Assembly: GCA_031976395.1 (NCBI GenBank)
Contig: DALYLJ010000065.1
Coordinates: forward strand, 1-16,123
DNA from: UBA11164 sp002420085
GTDB lineage: Bacteria; Pseudomonadota; Gammaproteobacteria; Xanthomonadales; Xanthomonadaceae
DNA: 16,123 nt
Reading direction: 5' to 3'
In this document: in pieces, positions 1 through 7,100 of the stretch
Position numbering within the stretch: position 1 is the first letter of the stretch
Layout: each line of letters starts with the position of its first letter
The notes under the pieces: model-generated
Told to the model about the DNA's origin: nothing
Seen by the model: only the letters and a program-made list of their open reading frames with translations
Databases searched by the model: none
Made by a program: the position numbers and the translations under genes

Positions 1-83
1 CGATGGAGGACGGCCTTCGGTTCGCGATCCGCGAAGGCGGTCGCACGGTCGGTGCCGGCGTCGTCGCCAAGATCATCGAGTGA
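1..83 (+). CDS. tuf: Elongation factor Tu, C-terminal end (partial, 5' part outside window)
   Basis: This is the last 26 complete codons plus the stop (TGA at 81-83) of EF-Tu, the GTPase that delivers aminoacyl-tRNA to the ribosome. The visible protein reads MEDGLRFAIREGG followed by RTVGAGVVAKIIE, the closing beta-barrel (domain 3) of bacterial EF-Tu and nearly identical in pattern to the E. coli C-terminus. The reading frame starts at base 3, and bases 1-2 belong to an upstream codon. The GTPase domain lies outside the window. It sits immediately upstream of tRNA-Trp and secE, as tufB does with other tRNAs in E. coli. A second tuf begins at 16072, so the genome has at least two copies. Confidence 0.96.
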   Translation, partial: MEDGLRFAIREGGRTVGAGVVAKIIE

Positions 84-132
84 GTGAATAGCCACCGCCG
101 CGCGTCGTCAGGTGTGCGGAAGGTGTCGCCGT

Positions 133-166
133 GGCGGGCCGAATACGGGTCCGCCTTCGGCATTTT
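133..166 (+). terminator. Hairpin between tuf and tRNA-Trp, possible weak terminator or processing stem
   Basis: GGCGGGCC (133-140) pairs with GGTCCGCC (148-155) over 8 bp including one G-U, with a 7-nt loop. A competing stem pairs GCCGAA (138-143) with TTCGGC (156-161) and is followed directly by ATTTT. The T tract is short, so full termination is doubtful. The hairpin could equally be an RNase target that frees the tRNA from a tuf-tRNA-secE transcript. I saw no convincing promoter between here and the tRNA. Confidence 0.35.
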
Positions 167-181
167 GGAGGGTCAAGCCAC

Positions 182-257
<76 letters not shown>

Positions 258-323
258 AACCGGAATCTCGCCGCCGGCATCGGTGGTCGTGTTTCGGCTC
301 CGTCTCCGAATTTCGGGATCTGA

Positions 324-701
324 ATGAACAGCAAGACCGAACAAACGCAATCCGGGGCTTCACCGGCCGACATGGCGCGCTATGCGCTGGCGGTAGCTCT
401 GGCGCTGGCCGGACTGGTCGGCTTCTACTGGTTCTCCGAATGGCCGGGTCCGTTGCGCGGCCTGCTGCCGGTGGTCGGCATCGTTGCTGCCGTCGCCGTT
501 GCCGCGTTCACGCCGTTCGGCTTCCAGGCACGAGAGTTTCTGTCCGAAGCGCGCTTCGAGTTGCGCAAGGTGGTCTGGCCGACCCGCGATGAGACCCTCA
601 AGGGCACTGCCCTGATCCTGGTCGTGGTCGCCATCATCAGTCTGCTGCTCGCCTTCTTCGATCTGATAATCCAGGCCGGCGTCAGCTGGTTGCTGGGTTG
701 A
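324..701 (+). CDS. secE: Protein translocase subunit SecE
   Basis: SecE is the small membrane subunit that stabilises SecY in the SecYEG channel of the inner membrane. The 125-residue product is close to E. coli SecE (127) and of the long, three-helix gammaproteobacterial type. Hydrophobic segments lie at about residues 18-37, 44-62 and 93-122. The amphipathic cytosolic hinge before the last helix carries the family signature RKVVWPTRDET (81-91). The start at 324 is chosen because it gives an N-terminus similar in length to E. coli. M17 (372) is a possible but less likely alternative, since it falls at the edge of the first helix. The Shine-Dalgarno is weak (GGGA, 315-318). nusG follows after 10 nt and its SD overlaps this stop codon, suggesting translational coupling. 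This secE-nusG pairing is conserved across bacteria. Confidence 0.97.
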   Translation: MNSKTEQTQSGASPADMARYALAVALALAGLVGFYWFSEWPGPLRGLLPVVGIVAAVAVAAFTPFGFQAREFLSEARFELRKVVWPTRDETLKGTALILVVVAIISLLLAFFDLIIQAGVSWLLG

Positions 702-711
702 GGCGCGATCG

Positions 712-1302
712 ATGAGTGAGCAAAGCCAAGACCATCCGGTCGGCAACAAGCGCTGGTATGTCGTCCATGCCTACTCGGGCTTCGAGAACACCGTCAAGCG
801 GTCGCTCGAAGAACGCATCGTCCGGATGGGCATGCAGGACCGCTTCGGTGGCATCCTGGTTCCGACCGAGGAAGTCGTCGAGATGCGCGGCGGCCAGAAG
901 CGCAAGTCCGAGCGGAAGTTCTTCCCTGGTTACGTGCTGGTGCAGATCGAGACCTCGGGCGACGCCTCCTTGCCGACCATGGACGTCGATGCCTGGCACC
1001 TGATCAAGGAAACCCCGAAAGTGCTCGGCTTCATCGGCGGCACGGCGGATCGTCCCCTGCCGATCAGTGATCGCGAGGCCGATGCCATCGTCCAGCGGGT
1101 TGCCGAAGGTGTCGAGAAGCCGCGGCCGAAGGTGTTGTTCGAGCCTGGCCAACTGGTTCGTGTGATCGATGGGCCGTTCAACGATTTCAACGGCACCGTC
1201 GAGGAAGTCAATTACGAAAAGAACCGCCTGCGGGTGGCGGTGATGATCTTCGGGCGTTCGACCCCGGTGGAACTCGAATTCACCCAGGTAGAGAAAGCCT
1301 GA
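712..1302 (+). CDS. nusG: Transcription termination/antitermination factor NusG
   Basis: NusG binds the RNA polymerase clamp through its N-terminal domain and S10 (NusE) or Rho through its C-terminal KOW domain. The 196-residue product has the NGN motif KRWYVVHAYSGFE (13-25), the polymerase-facing stretch PTEEVVEMRGGQKRKSE and FFPGYVLVQ, then the KOW domain from about residue 143 (FEPGQLVRV, GPFNDFNG). F180 corresponds to E. coli F165, a contact residue for S10 and Rho. It is 15 residues longer than E. coli NusG: about 7 extra at the N-terminus and about 8 in the loop before WHL (80-94). The start ATG at 712 is preceded by GAGG (700-703), which overlaps the secE stop. The 91-bp spacer to rplK contains a heptad-type hairpin. 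No frame damage is seen. Confidence 0.97.
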   Translation: MSEQSQDHPVGNKRWYVVHAYSGFENTVKRSLEERIVRMGMQDRFGGILVPTEEVVEMRGGQKRKSERKFFPGYVLVQIETSGDASLPTMDVDAWHLIKETPKVLGFIGGTADRPLPISDREADAIVQRVAEGVEKPRPKVLFEPGQLVRVIDGPFNDFNGTVEEVNYEKNRLRVAVMIFGRSTPVELEFTQVEKA

Positions 1303-1307
1303 TGGGC

Positions 1308-1325
1308 CGGGATTCCCGAATCCCG
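1308..1325. repeat. Short heptad-type inverted repeat in the nusG-rplK spacer
   Basis: CGGGATT (1308-1314) and AATCCCG (1319-1325) are perfect inverted copies around a CCCG loop. Read as heptads this is GATTCCC followed by GAATCCC, related to the arrays at 3915-4099 and 8284-8406. There is no T tract, so it is not an intrinsic terminator. It starts 6 bp after the nusG stop. Confidence 0.7.
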
Positions 1326-1393
1326 AACAAGCAACCAATGGGGAGCCCGAGGCCGCACGGTGGTCAGGGCGCTAGCACCCGGAGAGCAAAGCA

Positions 1394-1822
1394 ATGGCAA
1401 AGAAAGTAACCGGATACGTCAAGTTGCAGGTCAAGGCCGGGCAGGCCAATCCGAGTCCGCCAGTCGGTCCGGCGCTCGGTCAGCGTGGTCTGAACATCAT
1501 GGAGTTCTGCAAGGCGTTCAACGCCGCAACTCAGAAGATGGAGCCCGGAATTCCGATTCCGACCGTCATCACGGTGTACTCCGACCGCACCTTCACCTTC
1601 GTCACCAAGACCCCGCCTGCCAGCATTCTGCTGAAGAAGGCCGCCGGCATCACCTCGGGCTCGAAGCGTCCGAACACCGACAAGGTCGGCAAGGTGACCC
1701 GCAAGCAGGTCGAGGATATCGCCAAGCTGAAGGAGGCCGATCTGACGGCGGCCGACATCGAGGCAGCGGTACGGACGATTTCTGGCAGCGCCCGCAGCAT
1801 GGGCCTCGTGGTGGAGGGTTGA
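1394..1822 (+). CDS. rplK: 50S ribosomal protein L11
   Basis: L11 lies at the base of the L10-L12 stalk, binds the GTPase-associated region of 23S rRNA, and helps RelA sense uncharged tRNA. The 142-residue length equals E. coli L11. The N-terminal domain contains the proline-rich stretch NPSPPVGPALGQRGLNIMEF (about 20-39), which includes the PPVGPALGQ segment bound by thiopeptide antibiotics. The C-terminal rRNA-binding domain ends in RSMGLVVEG. The start at 1394 follows GGAG (1381-1384) with 9-nt spacing. rplA begins 3 nt after the stop, so the two are co-translated. In E. coli, L1 represses this pair by binding the mRNA near the start of rplK. I did not identify an L1 site in the 91-bp spacer. 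Confidence 0.98.
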   Translation: MAKKVTGYVKLQVKAGQANPSPPVGPALGQRGLNIMEFCKAFNAATQKMEPGIPIPTVITVYSDRTFTFVTKTPPASILLKKAAGITSGSKRPNTDKVGKVTRKQVEDIAKLKEADLTAADIEAAVRTISGSARSMGLVVEG

Positions 1823-1825
1823 TCG

Positions 1826-2524
1826 ATGGCCAAGATGACCAAGCGGATGAAGGCGCTCAGCGCACTGGTGGAGCCGGGCAAGGCTTACCCCATCGACGAC
1901 GCGCTCAGGATTCTCAAGGACAACAGCAAGCTCAAGTTCGTCGAGTCGATCGACGTGGCCGTGCGGCTGGGTGTCGATGCCCGCAAGTCCGATCAGCAGG
2001 TGCGCGGCTCGACCGTGCTGCCGGCCGGTACCGGCAAGTCGGTGCGCGTAGCGGTGTTCTGTCCGGCGGGTGCCAAGGCCGATGAAGCCCTGGCCGCCGG
2101 TGCCGAAGCGGTCGGCATGGACGATCTCGCCGAGAAGATGCAGGCCGGTGATCTCAACTATGACGTGGTCATCGCCACACCGGACGCCATGCGGGTGGTC
2201 GGCAAGCTCGGTCAGGTGCTCGGTCCGCGTGGCCTGATGCCGAACCCCAAGGTTGGCACGGTCAGCCCGAATCCGGCGGAGGCGGTTCGCAACGCCAAGG
2301 CCGGTCAGGTTCGCTATCGGACCGACAAGGCCGGCATCATCCACTGCACCATCGGCAAGGCCAACTTCGACGCCGAGGCGTTGAAGACCAACCTGCATGC
2401 CCTGCTCGCCGACCTGGTCAAGGCCAAGCCGTCGGCCGCCAAGGGCCAGTACCTGCAGAAGGTCTCGCTCAGTTCGACGATGGGCATCGGTATCACCGTC
2501 GATCAGGGCACGTTGAGCCTGTGA
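1826..2524 (+). CDS. rplA: 50S ribosomal protein L1
   Basis: L1 forms the mobile L1 stalk that guides deacylated tRNA out of the E site, and in E. coli it also represses the rplKA mRNA. The 232-residue product matches the family length (E. coli 234). Diagnostic segments are the start MAKMTKRMKAL, the core VRLGVDARKSDQQVRG, and the L1 signature LGPRGLMPNPKVGTV in the middle domain, followed by the C-terminal GQVRYRTDKAGIIHC. Its SD (GGAGGG, 1813-1818) lies inside the end of rplK with 7-nt spacing, and only 3 nt separate the two frames. The rplJ leader follows downstream. Confidence 0.98.
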   Translation: MAKMTKRMKALSALVEPGKAYPIDDALRILKDNSKLKFVESIDVAVRLGVDARKSDQQVRGSTVLPAGTGKSVRVAVFCPAGAKADEALAAGAEAVGMDDLAEKMQAGDLNYDVVIATPDAMRVVGKLGQVLGPRGLMPNPKVGTVSPNPAEAVRNAKAGQVRYRTDKAGIIHCTIGKANFDAEALKTNLHALLADLVKAKPSAAKGQYLQKVSLSSTMGIGITVDQGTLSL

Positions 2525-2858
2525 TCGCAACCCGGATCGTCCTGATCTCGAATCGGCGATCCGGCAAATTTTGAGGGCGACCGGGCTGGTCCTGACCAAC
2601 CCGGAAGCCATCAAAGACCGCAGGCGCGGTGCGCCTCGATCGACGTCGGGCAGGGATGCGCGATATGGCAGGGAATCGCCGTCGATCGAACCACGACCGC
2701 TTAATCCCGCCGTTTCGACGGCAGGGCCTGCGTAGATGGTCGTCGCCTTCCAGAGATTTTCTGGAAACGGCCACCAGACAGGGTGCTCAAGGATGTGGCA
2801 CCGCCCAGTGCCGATGTCGGGAGGAACCGGCATCGGAATCGTAACCAGGAGAACAGCA
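2525..2858 (+). promoter_or_regulatory. rplA-rplJ spacer: structured leader, candidate L10 autoregulatory region
   Basis: This 334-bp gene-free stretch is filled with potential hairpins. They are CCGGATCGTC/GGCGATCCGG (2532-2541/2555-2564, then CAAATTTT); CCGGGCTGGT/ACCAACCCGG (2581-2590/2595-2604, one mismatch); AGGCGC/GCGCCT (2622-2636); TCGATCGACG/CGTCGATCGA (2636-2645/2680-2689) enclosing GCGAT/ATCGC; GCCGT-TTCG-ACGGC (2709-2722); TTCCAGA/TCTGGAA with bulged extensions (2737-2776); GGTGC/GCACC (2782-2802); and CCGATGTCGG/CCGGCATCGG (2811-2820/2827-2836). In E. coli and other bacteria the L10-(L12)4 complex binds a leader at this place and represses rplJL translation, so the 3' hairpins are the natural candidates. 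I infer the role from position and did not match a consensus. No convincing sigma-70 promoter was found by eye, although E. coli has one in the equivalent interval. Confidence 0.55.
2532..2571 (+). terminator. Hairpin just after rplA, possible weak terminator/attenuator
   Basis: A 10-bp stem (CCGGATCGTC, 2532-2541, with GGCGATCCGG, 2555-2564; one U-G pair, 13-nt loop) begins 8 bp after the rplA stop and is followed by CAAATTTTGAGG. The T run is short and displaced by CAAA. Partial termination or a 3'-end stabilising stem separating rplKA from rplJL mRNA levels is plausible, but not demonstrated. Confidence 0.35.
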
Positions 2859-3386
2859 ATGGCTCTCAATCTGTCGCAAAAGAAGGAAGTCGTTGCCGAA
2901 CTGTCGGAAGTCGCCGCATCGGCGCACTCCCTGGTTGCCGCCGAGTACGCAGGGTTGACGGTCGCGCAACTGACCGACCTGCGCAAGAAGGCACGCGGAA
3001 ACGGCGTTTATGTTCGTGTCGTCAAGAACACGCTCGCCGCCCGCGCGGTCGAGGGAACCGATTACCAGTGCGTCGCTGACGCCCTGACCGGTCCTCTGCT
3101 GTATGCCTTCTCGCGCGAAGACCCCGGCGCTGCCGGCCGGCTGATCAAGGAGTTCGCCAAGGACAATGCGCAGCTCAAGCCTCGGCTGGTCGCCGTTGGT
3201 GGGCAGATGTACCCAGGCACCCATGTGGATGTTCTGGCGTCGCTGCCGACCCGTGACCAGGCCCTCAGCATGCTGCTCAGTGTCCTGTCGCAGCCGGCCA
3301 CCATGCTGGTCCGTGTTCTGGCCGAGCCTGCTTCGCAGCTTGCCCGTGCCACCAATGCGGTCGCCGAGCAGAAGAAGGCCGCCTGA
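2859..3386 (+). CDS. rplJ: 50S ribosomal protein L10
   Basis: L10 anchors the L12 dimers to the ribosome beside L11 and, in complex with L12, represses its own mRNA in E. coli. The product is 175 residues (E. coli 165). The start at 2859 is chosen because MALNLSQKKEVVAELSEV aligns with the conserved L10 N-terminus and AGGAG (2847-2851) lies 7 nt upstream. The same frame stays open back to an ATG at 2736, but those 41 extra residues do not resemble L10 and lie in the structured leader. Internal landmarks are YVRVVKNTLAARAVEGT and the glycine/proline-rich segment around DALTGPLLYAFS. The C-terminal alanine-rich helix, ending EQKKAA, is the L12-binding helix. rplL follows after 66 bp. Confidence 0.97.
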   Translation: MALNLSQKKEVVAELSEVAASAHSLVAAEYAGLTVAQLTDLRKKARGNGVYVRVVKNTLAARAVEGTDYQCVADALTGPLLYAFSREDPGAAGRLIKEFAKDNAQLKPRLVAVGGQMYPGTHVDVLASLPTRDQALSMLLSVLSQPATMLVRVLAEPASQLARATNAVAEQKKAA

Positions 3387-3452
3387 TCCGGCAACCGATT
3401 TCGGTAACGATCTCCGCCCACCCGTTTTCAGTATCAATCGAGGTAATACCCC

Positions 3453-3827
3453 ATGTCCCTTAGCAATGAGCAGATCATCGAAGCGATCGCCAGCAAGTCC
3501 CTCGTCGAGGTGATGGAACTGGTGAAGGCGATGGAAGAGAAGTTCGGCGTTTCCGCCGCTGCCCCGGTCGCCGTGGCCGCCGGCCCGGTTGCTGCCGCAG
3601 CCCCGGTCGAGGAGCAGACCGAGTTCGACGTCATCCTGAAGGCTGCCGGCGAGAAGAAGGTCGAAGTGATCAAGGTCGTGCGTGCGATCACCGGCCTCGG
3701 CCTGAAGGAAGCGAAGGATCTGGTCGAAGGCGCCCCGCAGAACGTGAAGGAAGCCGTCTCCAAGGCCGACGCAGAGAAGTTCAAGAAGGATCTCGAAGCC
3801 GCAGGCGCCAGTGTCGAACTGAAGTAA
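3453..3827 (+). CDS. rplL: 50S ribosomal protein L7/L12
   Basis: L7/L12 is the multicopy stalk protein that recruits and stimulates the translational GTPases. The 124-residue product (E. coli 121) has the N-terminal dimerisation and L10-binding helices (MSLSNEQIIEAIASKSLVEVMELVKAME split over about 1-30), a flexible Ala/Pro/Val hinge at about 38-52, and the compact C-terminal domain from EFDVILKAAGEKK (about 57) with the factor-binding helix KVVRAITGLGLKEAKDLVE. The SD GAGGT (3440-3444) is 8 nt before the ATG, stronger than for rplJ, in line with the need for more copies of L12 than L10. An attenuator-like hairpin lies 38 bp after the stop and probably reduces flow into rpoBC. Confidence 0.98.
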   Translation: MSLSNEQIIEAIASKSLVEVMELVKAMEEKFGVSAAAPVAVAAGPVAAAAPVEEQTEFDVILKAAGEKKVEVIKVVRAITGLGLKEAKDLVEGAPQNVKEAVSKADAEKFKKDLEAAGASVELK

Positions 3828-3865
3828 TCGGCACGTTGCCTCGCTGTTTCGATAGCGAAACGACC

Positions 3866-3900
3866 AGGCTGGGGGCGTGAGCCCCCGGCCTTGTCTTGCT
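3866..3900 (+). terminator. Terminator/attenuator between rplL and rpoB
   Basis: AGGCTGGGGGC (3866-3876) pairs with GCCCCCGGCCT (3881-3891) over 11 bp (one U-G) around a GTGA tetraloop, which fits the stable GNRA class. A moderately T-rich tail TGTCTTGCTT follows. It is preceded by a small stem GTTTCG/CGAAAC (3846-3851/3856-3861). E. coli has a partial terminator at the same point, letting ribosomal protein mRNA exceed polymerase mRNA. The same role is inferred here. The imperfect T tract suits partial read-through. Confidence 0.7.
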
Positions 3901-3914
3901 TCGCAGGGCGGGAA

Positions 3915-4099
3915 CGGAGAATCGGGAATCATTGCGGCCGGTGGCTGTCGCGATCGACCCGGGGTTCCGATTCACGGTTTCCGTGCCTGGCTGCACCACT
4001 CTCCCTCACGGGAAGCTGGTTTGATGGATTCAGATCGCACGTGCCCTTCAGGATCGAGGGCTCGAAAACGACTCGCCGTTCGCCATTCCCGACTCCCGG
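3915..4099. repeat. Heptad-type inverted repeat spanning the rplL-rpoB spacer
   Basis: The left arm at 3915-3929 (containing AATCGGGAAT) and the right arm at 4085-4099 (ATTCCCGACTCCCGG) are complementary at 12 of 15 positions. The right arm contains the heptads CATTCCC and GACTCCC and ends 9 bp before the purine-rich rpoB ribosome binding site. The 155 bp in between hold one small stem CACGG/CCGTG (3973-3985) and otherwise nothing I recognise. The repeat resembles the larger array at 8284-8406. Confidence 0.6.
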
Positions 4100-4124
4100 C
4101 TCTAACCCAAGGCGGTAGCACACC

Positions 4125-7100
4125 ATGACCTACTCCCTCACCGAAAAGAAGCGCATTCGCAAGGACTTCGGCAAGCGCACGTCCATCCTGGAGGTGCCCT
4201 ACCTGCTGGCCATCCAGGTTGACTCCTACCGGGAGTTCCTCCAGGCCGACCAGTCGGCGCAGGAGCGCGAGGACCGCGGATTGCACGCGGCGCTCAAGTC
4301 GGTGTTTCCGATCGTCAGCTACAGCGGCAACGCTGCCCTGGAGTACGTCAGCTATCGGCTCGGCGACCCGGCATTCGATGAACGCGAGTGCCGCAATCGT
4401 GGTTTGAGCTATGGCGCACCGCTGCGGGTGACCGTGCGTCTGGTCATCTATGACCGCGAGTCCAGCAACAAGGCGATCAAGTACGTCAAGGAGCAGGAAG
4501 TCTACATGGGCGACCTGCCCCTGATGACCGGCAACGGCACCTTCATCGTCAATGGCACCGAGCGGGTCATCGTGTCCCAGTTGCACCGTTCGCCGGGTGT
4601 GTTCTTCGACCACGACAAGGGCAAGACCCACAGTTCCGGCAAACTGCTGTTCAACGCGCGGGTGATCCCGTATCGCGGCTCCTGGCTCGACTTCGAGTTC
4701 GATCCGCGCGATGCCCTGTTCACCCGCATCGACCGCCGCCGCAAACTGCCGGTGACCGTCCTGCTGCGCGCCCTCGGCTACGAAAATGAGGAAATGCTGC
4801 GCATCTTCCACGACATCAATACCTTCCACCTCGACAAGGAAGGCTTCGTGGAACTGGAACTGGTGCCCGAGCGGTTGCGCGGCGAGACCCTGAACTTCGA
4901 CCTGCTGGCCGATGGCAAGGTGCTGGTCGAGGCCGGCAAGCGGATCACCGCCCGGCACATCCGGCAACTCCAGGACGCCGGCATCGAAGCCCTGCGGGTG
5001 CCGGACGACTACCTGCTCGGGCGCATCCTCGCGCATGACGTGATCGACGCCGCGACCGGCGAGATCCTGGCGCGCGCCAATGACGAGGTGACCGACGATC
5101 AGCTCGAAGCCTTCCGCAAGGCCGGTGTCGAGTCGCTCGGCACGCTGTGGGTCAACGACCTCGATCGCGGCCCGTACATTTCCAACACCCTGCGGATCGA
5201 CCCGACCCGCAGCCAGCTTGAAGCCCTGGTCGAGATTTATCGGATGATGCGTCCGGGCGAGCCGCCGACCAAGGACGCCGCGCAGAACCTGTTCTTCAAC
5301 CTGTTCTTCACCTTCGATCGCTATGACCTGTCGGCGGTCGGCCGGATGAAGTTCAACCGGCGGGTTGGTCGCAAGGACGTCGCCGGCACCGGTGTGCTGT
5401 ACGACCACAAGTTCTTCTCGCAGCGCAGCGACGAAGAGGCGCATCGGATGGTCGCGCAGTACGGCGACAGTTCCGACATCCTCGATGTGCTGCGTGTGTT
5501 GTGCGAAATCCGCAACGGCCGTGGCTCGGTGGATGACATCGACCACCTCGGCAATCGTCGCGTCCGCTCGGTCGGCGAAATGGCCGAGAACGTGTTCCGG
5601 ATCGGCCTGGTCCGGGTCGAGCGTGCCGTGCGCGATCGTCTGTCGATGGCCGAAGCCGACAACCTCAGCCCGCAGGAACTGATCAACGCCAAGCCGGTCG
5701 CTGCGGCGGTCAAGGAGTTCTTCGGCTCCTCGCAGTTGTCGCAGTTCATGGATCAGAACAACCCCCTGTCGGAAGTCACCCACAAGCGCCGCGTCTCGGC
5801 ACTCGGGCCAGGGGGCCTGACCCGCGAGCGCGCCGGTTTCGAGGTGCGCGACGTTCATCCGACCCACTATGGCCGGGTCTGCACCATCGAAACGCCGGAA
5901 GGCCCGAACATCGGCCTGATCAACTCGCTGGCCGTGTTCGCCCGCACCAACCAGTACGGTTTCCTGGAGACGCCGTATCGCCGCGTTCGTGACGGCAAGG
6001 TCAACGATGACGTCGAGTACCTCTCGGCGATCGAAGAGAACGACTACGTCATCGCTCAGGCCAATGCCGAGCAGGATGAGGACGGCCGGCTGACCGCCCA
6101 GTTCGTCGCCTGCCGCTACCAGGGCGAATCGCTGCTCAAGCCGCCGTCGGAAATCCAGTTCATGGATGTTTCGCCGATGCAGACCGTCTCGGTGGCGGCG
6201 GCCCTGGTGCCCTTCCTTGAGCACGACGACGCCAACCGCGCGCTGATGGGCGCCAACATGCAGCGCCAGGCAGTCCCGACCCTGCGTGCCGAGAAGCCGC
6301 TGGTCGGCACCGGTATCGAACGAGCGGTCGCCCGCGACTCCGGCGTCACGGTCAACGCCCTGCGCGGTGGCCTGATCGATCAGGCCGATGCCGGTCGCGT
6401 GGTCGTGCGCGTCAACGAGGACGAAATCGTCGGCGACAACGATCCGGGCGTGGACATCTACAACCTGGTCAAGTACACCCGCTCGAACCAGAACACCTGT
6501 ATCAATCAGCGCACCCTGGTGAAGGTGGGCGATCGGGTGGCCGCCGGCGACGTGCTGGCCGACGGTCCTTCGACCGACATCGGCGAACTGGCGCTGGGCC
6601 AGAACATGCTGGTCGCCTTCATGCCCTGGAACGGCTACAACTTCGAGGACTCGATCCTGATTTCCGAGCGGGTGGTCCAGGAAGACCGCCTGACCTCGAT
6701 CCACATCGAGGAACTGAACTGCGTCGCCCGCGACACCAAGCTCGGACCGGAGGAAATCACCGCCGACATCCCGAACGTGTCCGAACAGGCGCTGAGTCGG
6801 CTCGACGAATCGGGCGTGGTCTACATTGGCGCCGAGGTTCGGGCCGGTGACATCCTGGTCGGCAAGGTGACGCCCAAGGGCGAGAGCCAGTTGACCCCGG
6901 AAGAGAAGCTGTTGCGTGCGATCTTTGGCGAGAAGGCATCCGATGTGAAGGACAGCTCGCTGCGTGTGCCGCCCGGCATGGACGGCACCGTGGTCGATGT
7001 CCAGGTGTTCACCCGCGATGGCATCGAAAAGGACAAGCGTGCCCGGCAGATCGAAGAGACCGAGATCAAGCGGGTCAAGAAGGACTTCGACGACCAGTTC

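Noticed and set aside
1360..2085. Plus-strand open frame across rplK and rplA in another register
   Set aside because: It covers two conserved ribosomal protein genes in the wrong frame and is rich in Arg/Gln/Gly with no recognisable domain.
2736..2858. In-frame upstream ATG giving L10 41 extra residues
   Set aside because: The extension does not resemble L10, lies in the structured leader, and the ATG at 2859 has a good ribosome binding site and the conserved MALNL start.
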